Assembly (NCBI RefSeq): GCF_030269925.1
Contig: NC_085133.1
Location: 392,001 to 456,000, forward strand
DNA from: Bombyx mori
Taxonomy: Eukaryota; Arthropoda; Insecta; Lepidoptera; Bombycidae
Reading direction: 5' to 3'
DNA: 64,000 nt
Shown: positions 35,291-48,100 of the stretch, piece after piece
Numbering within the stretch: position 1 is the first letter of the stretch
Layout: every line of letters begins with the position of its first letter
The notes under the pieces: model-generated
Told to the model about the DNA's origin: nothing
Databases searched by the model: none
What the model saw: only the letters and a program-made list of their open reading frames with translations
Made by a program: the position numbers and the translations under genes

Positions 35291-38200
35291 TTAACCGATG
35301 ATAAGTCCGCAGCCAAACTTGAACTGCTGCTTGGCCTGGTTGGCCATGCCCGACAGCGCGAACGTGAAGGGCAGGGGCTGGAGTTTCTTCTCCAAGACTG
35401 CTCCGATGTTCCAGTTGGAATCCACCATGCCTGCAAACATTTGTTGGCTCTAAAATTAAACATATAATGACTGTCCTTCTTCATAGTAGAAACAGTATCT
35501 TTATCGAATTCTCTACTCAACTCTTTCCTTTATCCCTGGTTTTTGAAGTGAAAACTTCTTTAGAATCGTTGTGATTTCAAACCGGATGCAACGGAAAAAA
35601 CGACAGGTAAGAGACACAAATACAAAAATGTGTAGGATGAAGCCAGCAAAGAATGAGACAGAAATATACATACTATTTAATACAGCGCCATCTGTGAGAT
35701 TTTTTTAATACTAACGTGTGTATGAAAGCTCTTGTAGTGAATTTTAATTTAGGATTATACGTGAAATTAAAATATCAATTCACAGAGGGCGCTACCATAC
35801 AATTATTTACTAATGACAAAATTTTACATATACTTAAGACGTTTAGGATAATTGTATTTTAGTTTTGGAAGGTTTCACTTCTACCACGTGTGAATTGCAC
35901 ACTTTTTTTTTATTGCTTTGATGGGTGGACGAGCTCACTGCCGACTTGGTGTTAAGTGGTTATTAGAGCCCATAGACACCTACAACGTAAATACGCCACC
36001 CACCTTGATATATAAGTTCTAGGTATCAAGTATAGTTACAACGGCTGCCCCACCCTTCAAACCGAAACGCATTACTGCTTCACGGCAGGGCGGTGGTACC
36101 TACCCGTGCCGACTCAAGAGGTCCTACCACCAGTAATTACGCAAATTATAATTTTGCGGGTTTTATTTTATTACACGATTTATTATCTTTCATGGAAGAA
36201 AATTGTGAACATTTGTAAAGTACGTATTTCATTCGAACACCGGTGCATCGCTAGATACGCTGGCTGTAGTGAAGTAAAAAATATTACCTCTAAAAACTAG
36301 ATCTGCCTTTGGAATAGTGACTTGATATCCGATGCTGCCCACTGACTCCATGCCACGGAATGATGTGTCCATTTCAGCTACAACCTGAAAATAATAGAAT
36401 GAAGGTCATTGGGATTCTTTGTAATGCAGGATTAGTAGGCAACGGCTTAGCTCCGCCCCTAGTACTGCTGATGTTCATGGGCGACGGTAGCCACTCACCA
36501 TCAGGTGGGCCGTATGTATGCTCGTCTGCCTACACGGGCAATAAATTAAAAGGCGGTCACACAGAGGTGAGTGGGTGGATAAACCAATAAACATTGTTGA
36601 ATTATGCCATTCTCGGGGCGTGTGTTACCTACCTGGAGTTGTTCGCTGGCTTGCTTGAAGTAGCACAAGTGCAGGTTGGCAGCGCTCAGTGTGGCCGACA
36701 CTTCTGAATCTGTTTCATAAAAGTATTTAATTACTAGCTGCGCCCCGCCATGCCATTCTAGGCGTCACATTCCTATAGTCATTGATAGTCAATAGTGTTA
36801 TTAGATTTTTCATTGGATTTATAACTATAATGTTATATATGTCACTAAAAAAATAATTATAGTCTACTGAACAAATACACACATATCTCGCTTTCCTTAA
36901 CAAAGTAAAACTTAAGCAGTCGTTCACTGCAAAACGAAAATATTCCGTAAAATTTCGAGAAAATACTAGAAACAGTGAGAACCAACCATCCATAGTGTAT
37001 CTAGCAGCACCAGACACTATGCAAATCTCTCCGCCCATGATCCTGGCACCGGATTGATACACCAGTTCAGCCCCTAAAGCTAAACGCTTTGTCACCGACT
37101 GAAATTTACCAAGCAATTCAGTTTCATATACTTTAGGAGCAACAATTACAATATTTATTTTATTCTTAAATGTATTTAAAGGTTATTAAAATGTTTGTCA
37201 TCGCTTAACAAATATGTAAATTGTAATCACTCTCCATAGAAAATCTAAACTGTCAGCTGAAAACAAGTTGTAATATAATGAAATTTTTTACTTAAACCTA
37301 TTTGAGCCTATGGCATTAAATTGTAGGTTACCGCTTCAAGTATTATTGTGACTGTAATTGAAGTTCTTCAAAGGTTTCAATTGAAATTCTCAATATGATA
37401 GTAAATATTGTAATGGACAGAAAAGTTAAAAAAGAGAAGTTATTTATAGAGCTAAAATCTACCATGAAAGATTGGAATCCCTCCCAAACAACTTGCTAAA
37501 CAACTAATGGTTGGTCCACAACCAAATCTCTACAAGACTTTGAAGAGTGCGTCAAGATCTACTATAGATTGATCGGGATGGACATGTCACTGAATGGTAT
37601 GGATACACCATTTATGTTTTTTTAAATACATTTATTTTATTTATTTTTTATTTATTTATTTATGTACACACAGAAAACAAGACACAGTACAGAGTAATAG
37701 GAAAATTATGTACAAAGGCACTGCTTATTTCTTTGAGAAATCTCTTCCAGCAGACCTGCGAGAGGATAATGAGAATAATAATAAAAAGTGATAAGTGTGT
37801 GTAGAACAAATAACACATAACTAAAATAACAAATACAACATGAGAATTATAGCACATACACATAGCAAATATTATAAGTAACACAGTAACACTCGTATAT
37901 GCAAAGAGTACAGAACCATGATCATTCGGTTGATGAGAGATAAAATTGTTTGACCTTGTATTTAAAAACAGAAACAGACTTGCAAACTCGGATGTCAGCC
38001 GGCAACGAATTCCACAGTCTGACCGCGTGCACACTAAAGGAGTGAGAATAGAAATTGGTTTTGTGGGAAGGGAATAACAAAACAGATTGTTGGTTGGACC
38101 TGCAGGGAGCATCAGGAGAACGAATGAAAGAGAATCGCTCACGTAAATATAAGGGAGAAGTGGGCTTATGTAGGATATTGAATAGGAGACATAATATTCG

Positions 38201-41200
38201 AGTATTCCTACGAAGGCGTATAGGGAGCCATTTAAGTTCTTTGCGAAAATGAGAAACATGATCGAATTTTCTGAGATTGTATATAAAACGGATACATAGA
38301 TTTTGCATCCTCTCAAGCTTGTTTGAGAGCTCCTCAGTGGCATCCAAGTAGCAGGCATCGGCGTAATCAATTATGGGTAGAATGAGAGCTTGGACGAGAG
38401 ATATTTTTGTATGCTGAGGTAAGAAGCCCTGCAGACATCTCAACGAGTGCAAGGCATTTAATTGTCTGTCGATCTAAATTACATAGAACTGGTTACTTGG
38501 ACTCCTTTTTACTATGGTAAAAATGTATTCACACTATGTGAAGTGTGATAACCTTGCATTATGTTGGATTACATTACATTAACTATTAGCATTTTAAAAA
38601 GGAATTCCATTGTTCTTCACATACGATATACAATAACACCAAACGAGCTCAAATTACCTGCAAATAATGTCCAACAAACATTGCAGACTTGTCGTTAAAG
38701 TCTGGTTTCCCCGCCACCAAGGCAAGGCTGTAATCTGAACCTTTGTATTCCACAGTGCCTTGTGTAGCTGTCAGTTTGCATTCTTGAATCTAGTGTAATA
38801 CAGAAGTAATTATAATCACATCTAAACAATATCTTGAATAGTATAGTATATGGTATAGCATTTTGTAGCATAAGCAATATACCATAATTTAATCTTTAAG
38901 AAAATTCATTAGGATATTTCAAAGACTTGCAACCATCTTAAATTTAATTTGGTACAGTAAATACCAACATGATAGCCTTAACTCCTCAGACTAGTAACAA
39001 TAAGCATTCTATGTAAAATACAACAATGCTAAGAACTACTGCAAATCTAAAAAGTCTATATTGAACTCTTTTTGATATCTGCATTGGCTGCAATACAACC
39101 TACATGATAACTGTTTCTTCATTATAAAAAAATTGTATTGATTGTAAGACAATATTTTACTTATTTCAAACATTTTAATTTATTCAGATTAGTTCAAATT
39201 CAAAATTCAAATTCAAAATCATTTATTTCAACTTGGATGTCATCAAAAACACACTTGTTGAATGTCAAAATGTAAAAGAAAATGTTAATTCTACCACCGG
39301 TTCCAAAAAAAGCCACAGTCCTGAGAAGAACCGGCGAAACAAACTCATCGGGTTTTTTTTTTTTTGGATTTTATCAAATATTTTCTTTTTTTTTTTAAAT
39401 AAGAAAACATATTTACATTATACGAAAAAACAAGTAAAAAAATACAATTCAAATAAATAATAATAATAATGAAAAATGAAAAGGCCAGGAGCGAACGCAT
39501 CATTTCCACGTAGTGCCATCTAGTAAAAAATCCTTAACTTTATAATATGCCTTGTTGCACAAACGTTCCTTGACAGTTTTCTTAAATCTATGAACAGGTA
39601 GTAGTTGAACGTTTTGTGGGGTTAAACTATTACTTACTTGAGCAGCACCTTTGACCCTGATCTCTGGTGTCAGTTGATGTATAAGGCTGCAGTTCACATT
39701 ACCGGCAGGGTCCACATCACCAAGCACCACCGGGAATGCCTCTGTCGGAGATATCTGTTTTGTGCCAATGTATGTTCCACCCAATTTGTATCCATTTTGT
39801 TGTGAGCTCATTGTTAATGTATGAGACATCTGTAATACAATTACCATTTAAAACTTCCTACTACTTCTAAAAATAGCCTTACAGTATATTAATACTACGT
39901 GAAACTTTAAAAAAAGAGTAACATTACGTAACAAGTTTGAAGATGTTACTTATGGTCTAAAATTAAGGAGTCAGTTTTAATGTATTTTTTAAAGAGTTTA
40001 TTCTCACCTGAAAATGATTTGACAGCCCTCTATTGACCATTAACTTGCCACCTTCAAAGTTCACAGGCATCACCTCTATAAAGTAATAAAAATAATACTT
40101 TAAGCTATAAGTCTCAGTTTGTGGGTCTAATATATATAAACGTTAAAACCAAGTATTTGCAATTGAATAAAAAAAAGTATACCATCAGTTAATAAACATT
40201 ATTTTACAACATAGTTTTACTGATTTCAAGGCTTTTAATACCAACATTAAATATTCTTTGGAACTAGAGACAGTGATATCATTGAGATATTATGACCCAG
40301 ATATCACATGTAGCTTGCAAAAAGTAACATTTAGATAATAAGATAAGTCTAACACTTCTCTGACTATTTCATATTAATTTAATAGTTTTACATATTATGC
40401 CAAAAAGATCATGCTTTTTTATTGCCTATATGCTTGGACAAGCTCACGGCCCACCTGATATTAAGTGGTCACCGGACCTCATAGACCTCAACAATGTAAT
40501 GCCACCACCCACCCTGAGACATCAGTTCTAAGGTATAGTTACAACGGCTGCCTCACACTTCAAACCGAAATGCATTACTGCTTCACGGCAGATATAGGCG
40601 GGGCGGTGGTACTTAACTGTGCGGACTCACGCAAGGTCCTACCACCAGTAATTACGCAAATTACAATTTTGCGAGTTTGATTCTTATTACACGATGTCAT
40701 TCCTTTACTGTGAAAGTCAATCGTGAACATTTCTTAAGTACATATTACATTAGAAAAATTTATACCCGCCTGCGGGATTCGAACACCGGAATTCGCGTTG
40801 TAGATGTCTATGGGCTCCAGTAAACGCTTATCAGCAGGTGGGCTGTGAGCTCGTCCACATATCTAATTAAAAAAAACGACAATTTCAGTTTTGCATAAAG
40901 TAAACATACATGATAATTAAAATTAAAGTCTTGGAAGTTGGAATATAATAATTGAAAGGATTCAAGTCAAAAACACATTAAATTACATCACAAACTAACC
41001 AAACTTTTATGATCACTTAATATACGAACTTTATGACATAAAAATGTTACAATATATTGAATTTAAAGTTTAAACACGAAGGGGAAGGTGTTAGGTAATG
41101 TAGTTTTTTCTAATAATCATACCTTTGGTTTTTTTATGAAGTTCATCCAAAGTCCCTGGATTTTCTCGTTTGTTATCATTTTCTATATTTTGTAAGTCGG

Positions 41201-41253
41201 TACTAGTCAGCCCAGAGTTGAAGACACGGTACCTGCTTGATATAGCACCCATT
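35291..41253 (-). CDS. Tom40: Tom40 mitochondrial outer-membrane import channel, 8 exons, frame break in exon 1
   Basis: Exons in transcript order: 41253-41123, 40075-40008, 39829-39638, 38789-38658, 37098-36987, 36709-36633, 36384-36288, 35430-35291 (stop TAA). Exons 2-8 join in phase. They show the Tom40 beta-barrel series: NRGLSNHFQ, TYIGTKQ(I)SPTEAFPV, HQLTPEIR, EYKGSDYSLALV, LALGAELVY, RGMVDSNWNIGAVLEKKL and PLPFTFALSG. The exon 1 body (ENPGTLDELHKK) is the conserved segment before the barrel. About 315 codons are seen, close to the usual length. Tom40 forms the pore through which nuclear-encoded proteins enter mitochondria. Oddity: the obvious ATG at 41253-41251 runs into a TAG after 15 codons, and the conserved body is in the +1 frame with no ATG of its own (see findings). 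VDAC was considered and excluded by the motifs above. Intron 4 holds a LINE fragment; introns 2, 5, 6 and 7 also carry repeats. Confidence 0.92.
35903..36262 (-). mobile_element. Bm1-type SINE in last Tom40 intron
   Basis: Body, middle and a partial tRNA-like head (cgaacaccggtgcatcgcta). The left end is 472 bp from Tom40 exon 8 and the right end only 26 bp from exon 7, that is, just inside the donor. Confidence 0.8.
36426..36548 (+). mobile_element. LINE 3'-end fragment (Tom40 intron 6)
   Basis: gtaggcaacggcttagctcc, ttcatgggcgacggtagcca and ctgcctacacgggcaataaa match the ends at 59012-59128 and 61845-62085. In the last of these the block directly continues a reverse-transcriptase reading frame. 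Confidence 0.65.
37621..38452 (-). mobile_element. 5'-truncated non-LTR retrotransposon in Tom40 intron 4
   Basis: A 176-codon frame (38452-37922) reads as the end of a reverse transcriptase. It has ILPIIDYADACYLDATEELS, then LERMQNLCIRFIYNL, KWLPIRLRRN and RLWNSLPADIRV near the C-terminus, as in CR1/Jockey-type LINEs. A 3' UTR follows, and the element ends in TAAA repeats (37625-37663). It is antisense to nothing: it lies in the same direction as Tom40. Confidence 0.8.
39185..39365 (+). mobile_element. LINE 3'-end fragment (Tom40 intron 3)
   Basis: aattcaaaatcatttatttc, tcatcaaaaacacacttgtt and ctaccaccggttccaaaaaa, then gagaagaaccggcgaaac, is a block common in moth genomes. Class assigned from memory. 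Confidence 0.45.
40414..40789 (-). mobile_element. Bm1-type SINE (Tom40 intron 1)
   Basis: Body, middle and the start of the tRNA-like head (cgcctgcgggattcgaacac). A short inverted 3' fragment of the same family (gttgtagatgtctatgggct...) follows at about 40796-40872. Confidence 0.8.
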
Positions 41254-42059
41254 TTACTAAATTATTCGTGGAATAATTGTTAATCGCAAAAATCAATTAA
41301 CATGTGGGAGAAAATCAAATTTCTTGAATAAAAGACAATCGCAGCAACGTGAAGTTGACAGTAGTAGTAGTTCTATTTTTCCAACTGGAAAAGCAAAGGT
41401 ATCATAATTTAAGCGGCAAAAGTATCATAATATAAAGCCTAATAAATTATATTATTTAATGAAAAATTATATTAATATGAAGTGAAATGAAATGAAGTTG
41501 ATAAATTTGAAACATTAATCAATTGGCATGACATTAAATGAAATGAGATGAAATATAGTGTCAGTAAAATGGAGGTCATTTATATAGATTTTTTCAGTGG
41601 ACTTTTTGGATGATCCCGAGAAGCTACGTCCAGCGGCTTTATTTCATTTACCCACATTTGTGTGCTTTCGCAGATACTAATTAGTTAATAAACATCGTTA
41701 TTACACATTTAAACCTGAAGAAATAATAAATAGACAAAACAAAATAATTCACACAACTTCGCTCCTCGCGTTCACTCTATATTAGATTTTTTATAAAAAT
41801 AATATTAAAATTAAAATAAGATTTGACCTAAAGGTCTTAGTTACCAGGTCATAAAATTTCTTAAAAAAATTAAATCAAGGCATAAATTATTTAAATGTCT
41901 TCTATCTATCACTTCTGTCAGTTCTGTCAAAGAGCTTATAATCACTTGAGTTCTGTCACAAAAATACACCATCCAACGAAAGTAATTATTAATAAACATT
42001 CAAGAAAAGCTCTTTTTATACATTTTCAACCCATACCGTTCCTTTACATTTGAAATAAC
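41254..42059. promoter_or_regulatory. Divergent Tom40 / STEEP1 spacer, probable bidirectional promoter
   Basis: Only about 806 bp separate the two start codons, which face away from each other, so both promoters must overlap or abut. 41560-41800 is a dispersed repeat. The unique 41850-42059 piece before STEEP1 and 41254-41420 before Tom40 are the likely core promoters. No TATA box is evident. Confidence 0.55.
41560..41800 (-). repeat. Dispersed repeat shared with 9674-9915, inside the divergent promoter
   Basis: Shares cagtggactttttgga, cgagaagctacgtccag and ttacacatttaaacctgaag with the reverse complement of 9674-9915, in the same order. Its presence in the Tom40/STEEP1 spacer means part of that promoter region is element-derived. 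Confidence 0.6.
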
Positions 42060-42707
42060 ATGCCAAAAGTTGTATCAAGAAGTATTGTTTGCTCCGACAC
42101 GAAAGATCAAGAAGAGTATAATGAAACCAAACCTTTACATATCTATTACTGTTTGTGCGGCCAGATGTCTCTCATATTAGACTGTACGATCGACAAATTA
42201 CCGTTAAGACCCTTCGACAGTGCAAGAGTCATAGATGGATCGAAACACGCTCACAAAATTACTTCAGACCCCGATGAAACTGTTTATTTAAGGCGAGAAA
42301 AAGGTATCGAAAGACAATACAGGCTTAAATGTAAAAAATGCGCTCTGCCTATCTATTATAAACACGATCAGGAGAGTAATGTAGCCTTTATAATTGACGG
42401 AGCATTAGTCCAGACTCCGGGAGAGGGAGGGGTCACTGATATATATAAACAAGTGGCTTTGACACAGCCTAAGAAGATCATGGTCACAAAACATACTAAA
42501 AACATGGGTAAGTTCAGTTCTGTGACTGTGTCGACTATTGATGAAGAGGAAGATGAAATTGAGGCCAGAGAAGTGGCTGACAGCTATGCAAACAATGCAA
42601 GAATCATAGAGAAGCAACTGGAAAGGAAAGGTATGAATAAACGTCAAGCTGAGACTCCAGCACACACTTTAGAAAAGAGGCCAAGAGGAACTTTAATTGA
42701 TAAATAA
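42060..42707 (+). CDS. STEEP1: STEEP1 / CXorf56-like protein (STING ER exit protein family), single exon
   Basis: The open frame has 215 codons and no intron. It begins [14 protein letters not shown] and contains [43 protein letters not shown], the cysteine pair [31 protein letters not shown] and KQLERKGM, ending GTLIDK. This is the whole conserved course of the CXorf56/STEEP1 family, and the length is close to the human protein (about 222 aa). In vertebrates STEEP1 helps STING leave the ER. The family is far older than that role, and a spliceosome-associated function has also been suggested, so its job in an insect is open. The cysteines (CLCG and CKKC) look like a metal site. The acidic and basic C-terminal third is probably coiled coil. 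Start and stop are clear. It is head-to-head with Tom40. An AATAAA lies 32 nt past the stop. Confidence 0.95.
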   Translation: MPKVVSRSIVCSDTKDQEEYNETKPLHIYYCLCGQMSLILDCTIDKLPLRPFDSARVIDGSKHAHKITSDPDETVYLRREKGIERQYRLKCKKCALPIYYKHDQESNVAFIIDGALVQTPGEGGVTDIYKQVALTQPKKIMVTKHTKNMGKFSSVTVSTIDEEEDEIEAREVADSYANNARIIEKQLERKGMNKRQAETPAHTLEKRPRGTLIDK

Positions 42708-42738
42708 TTACACTGTATAAATCTCTATTAAATTATAA

Positions 42739-42744
42739 AATAAA
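42739..42744 (+). terminator. STEEP1 poly(A) signal
   Basis: AATAAA 32 nt after the STEEP1 stop codon, in an AT-rich context. Confidence 0.65.
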
Positions 42745-44902
42745 TTATTTGTGTGATATTTTATTAGGTATAGAAGATAAGGCAAGTGTCGCCTTATTGT
42801 GCTACTTATTATTGGTAAATGTTTGTAAAGCACAATATATTAATACTACTCAAAAATTCGAGCCCTACACCCCAGCAGAGGGTAATAGGAAAGAATGATG
42901 ATGATGATGACTCAAGAATTCACGTTCATAGTTCCATAACATAAAACATTTTTTACAAATCAACAACAAGTACTTACAAATCAATTGAAAAAAAAATCAC
43001 AAATATTTTGTGAACTATATTAAGACGTATGCAATTATCAGATTTGATCTTAAACACATTTTAAAAATAAAACTGATTTTTTCCCACATTTTTTTATTCA
43101 TATGAAAACAGTTTCACAATACATAATTTTCATTTTTAAATAATAAATATATAATCAATATTTCAATATGACTGACGGAATAAATATAATTATTATTTAC
43201 TTAAAAATTATATATTTACACTCTTTATGTACACAAGTTCTGTAAGACTGACAACAGCATACAGATTACAAAAATGTTTATTTTTTTTAAGAAAGTTTGT
43301 ACATTATTTACAAATTTTAAAATTTTAGAACAAATTCTTTCACTAATACATTTATTATTGTAATTATGTATCACAAAAATTTGAAAATATTTATATTATT
43401 AAATTGAATATTCATAATATCATAATTTAATTTGAAATGGGTTTGTAACATGGAAAACATACATTATATTTATTTTAGATCTTTTACCACACAGTAGTGC
43501 CTCAGTAATCTGGGAAATGTTTAAATCTTTGAAATCTAATTTTGTCTTAACAAATTACTAATGTCCCAAGATGGGTGGTGGAATTTGATGTCTATAGGCT
43601 CTGGTAATTATACAACAGGTGGGTCGTGATCTCGTCCACCCATCTGATATAAAAAAAGCATAATGTGGATGACGCACACTTGGAAACATTGGGTCGAGAT
43701 CGCAAAGCACAAAAATTGCGATTTAGGGGCGTATTGAAAGTCTACCCTTGCCAGTTCGAAGCCAACATCCATGTATCAAAACTACTTAGCTGTCTCAACA
43801 CCTGTAGTGTGGCCTATCCACTGTCTAAACTACTGCATTCCAATTATTGCTAGTTTCTATGGGTTTCGTAGTCAGTTGACACCATGAGGTACATAGTGGT
43901 CACTCACAGGTTATGAGTTTAAGATTTAAATCACTTTACTAATCCATCTGTGGACTTTTGCCGCCGGCTAGTGGTATTGGTTTCTGAATGAATACAATAA
44001 ATTCGACAACGTGCTTGTAAACGTTTGTAAGATTACCGAAAGTTTGTTTGTCATTATTAACATTTTAATCTCATTGACAGAAATTAAAACAATTCCGTCC
44101 ATGATTTTTCTAGTTTGTCTTATTTTTAGTCGCATCAGTCATCAAATCCTTAAAGATTAAAAATAAACGTTTTTTCTTGGCACCATAACAGTAGAGAAGG
44201 ATTGTTGTATGTAACGCTACTGTACGTAGGTAGTGTTCATGCTTATGTTATGAAATTAAACTTCAAATTTATTAATCGATTATAAATGATAGCTATTATT
44301 TTAATACAAGCCTGTTACCATGTTATATATTTTCCCAAAAACATATAAAATCGAAGTAGGATTTAGTAGCACAATCGATAGAGTAGACGTTAAAAGTACA
44401 GAATAATTTATCAGTTATTAGACTAAGATTAAATGTCTTATGTGTTTGGGTATGAAAATTGAATTAAAAAGACGATGCTACCGTCGTAAACTGTAATAAG
44501 CAGGATTAGTCTCGGCTCGTATGGGATATCTGTGCTTAGTTTATGTGCTTAACGTGTTAAAAGAGGACGAGCGACTGCTGCGAGCGATTTGTTCCGGTAA
44601 TTTTGCGGTATCTACTTAATAATGAATACGCGTAAATTAACGTATGAATCGCCAGTGCGATTGGACTGGTATCGCTTTGCAATTCTTATATTTATTTTAC
44701 TCATGACGTTCCGAATACAGGCCTGTGGTATTATCTATGTCCGAGACTGAGAATAATATGGAGAGTAGAAGTAAGAAGCACCATCTCACTGCTTTAAAAA
44801 GTGTCCGCTAAGGCAACCAACTAACATGGCGCCTTAATAGAAAGTGGAAAGATTTTAAAAACAGCGCCATAAACTACCAAACTTCACGTCAATCCAGCAC
44901 AA

Positions 44903-45170
44903 TTTTTTTTTTTGTTCCTACCTAAGCTGATAGCCTTGAGAGGCTATTTCAGCGGAACCTTAACTAGTAGGTGAGCTCACGGGGCTAAAACCTGAGGACG
45001 TTGCTAACACGAACCTTAGTAAAAGCCGTGCTTCGCAGAATCTACCACCGGATCGTAAACGCGACCCACTGAGAAGGTCCGGCAAGAAACTCAGTGGGCT
45101 GTGTCTGTGGGTTAATTTACTCGTCGAGCCCTTCGACGCAAGCGACGGGTTTGACGAGAACAATGACCGG
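44903..45170 (-). mobile_element. SINE, second family, 5' truncated
   Basis: Poly(T), cctacctaagctgatagcct, gtaggtgagctcacggggct and tcgacgcaagcgacgggttt; stops at caatgaccgg without the gacgtg end. Confidence 0.8.
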
Positions 45171-48100
45171 ATTCACTCTGTTTAAAACTGCTATATTCAT
45201 ATCATTTCCACTTCCTACACTAGCGCTATTTCGTTGAGTCTTCCAACAATAATTTGCTTTTTACAGATGGACATCTTTCAACCTGTCTCCTATACAAAAC
45301 CGGTGCTCCTTAACTCTACCATCCACTGGAAAGAAACACGCAATTGACAAATAAAACAATTGACACAACATTACTCCTCGCGCTCAAACAAAAAAAATCT
45401 TTGTCTGGAAATAATGACGCGTGATCAAACCGTAAAACTAATTTTAATTATGTCTACTACGGCTGGCGAAAATGGCAGAGGCATTTTATTTGCTGTTTAA
45501 AATGAAAATTTGACTTATTACATGTTCATTGAAATGACTGTGCCAAAAAAACAAGAAATGCGCTATCAGTTGTTCAGTCATCGATCCTTGATGCTGCTTG
45601 CTGTTACCGGTTAACATTATTATTTTATATTAATAACTACCTATCTAATTTATTTATTTTGCCCTTTTAGGTGTCATTCTATTATCGCCACATACATAAA
45701 ACAGCAGGAAACCCCTCCTTCTGTACTAGAAAATATGATAACGGCTGTTTAAGAAACGCTGCTAAACACAATAATTTTGTGACCATACCTAATTGTAGCC
45801 AAGATGTACGAAAAATCAACCTTAGATGAAGAACGAACACACAATAGTTATCCAGAACGGATAATGTGTGTTCTCATAGCTTAAAGCGAAAAGTGGTTAG
45901 AATTACTAAATATTATTTAGTTATTTAACTCACTATTTTTAGATGCTTTGCTGCACGTGCCCTATTCTTTATTTATTTGTTAAATTAGTCGAAACTTTAT
46001 GCAAATGCTTGAAACCTGAATTTTAGCAGTAAAATAGAACGTGAATTAGTAAATAATTTTCGAATTCACGTTTTCAATATTGTGGCTATCATGTGGCTAT
46101 CAGTTAAGTTTTATACATAATATATTGCTTGTCATGTCATTGTGGTTAAATGGTTAATAACATGACACATGGTAAATGATGTTTGGTTATGAAATTTTTG
46201 AATTTACCTATATAATACCATTTACTAGACTACATCTTTTCTAAACAAGAGCACTTAATACAGTAACTATCTCTAACTCATCGACAAACCTGCAAGATTT
46301 TGATTAATTTACCAATACCTACTTATTTTGTTTTTTACAACTAGCCGTGTATAAGCTACTTAGGTTAAAATTGTGCGTTGTTATTAATCTAAGGCAGTGT
46401 TCGGATCGTCTAAGGAGACGTTTGATTTTATCGAAATGATCAAAAACAGTACATGTTTAATTAGGTATGTCTTTCATTACAATTACTATAATGTAATTTA
46501 GCTATAAAATAGCCGATTTTTAACTCTGTCGGTTTCTGACGAGACAAATAGAGGCGTTACACGATTGAGTAGGAAGGACGACACTACAAGAATTCCATAA
46601 AATCTTCATGTTATTTACTTTGAGGAATTATTTGGGAGTACATATTTAATTTGTATTACCATATATTATAACAAGGAAGTTTTAAGATTACATGTATCGA
46701 ATGATAACTAATTTGGCAAAATACGATCGGCGGATAAGCCCCCTCTTGCTTTTAGCTGTAATAATAAATCTAATTTACAACTTATTTGTCTCTTTCGATC
46801 TTGTAATTAATGAAGGACAACATGCGCTGTGTTCGAGATTTCATTCATTTAAAGTAAGATAAATTTACCTATAAATTTAGATTGCTTAAGAGATTTCACG
46901 TTAATAAAAATTGGAACAAAAATTTTTAAAATTGATTTGTTTTAAATGTTTTGATTTAAAATTGTTTTTAAAATTTTATTGATTTGTTTTTTTTTTTGAA
47001 GATTTAATGGCTTTGCAAGGAAATTTATTACCTTATTAAAAATAGCTTAAAGTTCAGAAAACCGTCATAGACAAACATAAATAATAAATGTCTTTTTTTA
47101 CGGCTAGTTTTTTTGCACAGTTATGTATTTAATATAGGTATAGACAAAGCAAGTCTAAGGTTTTAATACATGTACAGATTTTTTATTTCTCTATCCTGGT
47201 TAGTTTTTGGGAAACCTTGCACTACTAATTGGGTCCAAAGGCCTAACGGTAAGCACTCTGCATCAAACCAAATCAACTTAAATTTCTTTAATCATTATGG
47301 AGTAGGGTAATCATGTCTTGCAGTGTATTAAATAACCGCTCCAAGCATACAAGACAATAAGTAAGCACACACAAACTACGGGTAGGTATCCAATATTTAT
47401 AAAAAAAACTGTTGTCTGTAAAGTCGGTTTACTGATGATAGTTGAACGTGACAACGTCATAAGAAAATACTGATGGAATTTCAATTATCGCAATTATCGT
47501 TGCTATAAACAATTAACACCACATTCACTTTTCACTGAACTTCATACTTGACGAAAACATGTAAATGTATTATTGTATAGCAGCTTTCCACGCGGACGCA
47601 TCGCTCACTCAAGTAGGAGAGAGACAGATGTCGAACGCTGCCGAACGCGGAGGCCGATTGTGCCTCTTTGTCGCTCGTTGCGCGCTCTCGCTTGCACTTC
47701 AAGCCTTAAATTAAACGCCTCAGAGAGAGGTAACGCCCCATGATGATTTTTTTTCGTGCGTGCAGCCGGCTCCATCGAATTATAAGACGTTGTCACGTCA
47801 AAAAGTGCTTTCGGTCATGAATCGAGCTTCCACAGTAAAAGAGTCACTAATCAAGAACTAAAGAAGTAGATTAACACTATTAGTGAATTTTAAACGATAG
47901 GATATATTTGGTAGAGATACCTTTGTAATTTTTCCTAGGTATTTCTGATGAATATACTATAACACGGTAACAGAACCTCACTGACTGGCGATCACTAAAA
48001 TCAACGTATTGAAGTTTGGTAGCTTTGCTTTAACGAATATTATTAAAAAGATGTGGGTTTTTTAGTTTAAAATCAATAAATAATATATTGCTTAATATTT

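Noticed and set aside
37660..38370. A 236-codon minus-strand frame
   Set aside because: It is the out-of-frame shadow of the LINE reverse-transcriptase fragment at 37922-38452.
35291..41253. VDAC (mitochondrial porin) as the identity of the minus-strand barrel gene
   Set aside because: The SPTEAFPV, DSNWNIGAVLEKK and LPFTFALSG segments are Tom40-specific, and the VDAC C-terminus is absent.
42405..42665. An 86-codon minus-strand frame
   Set aside because: Shadow of STEEP1, which is complete and conserved on the plus strand.
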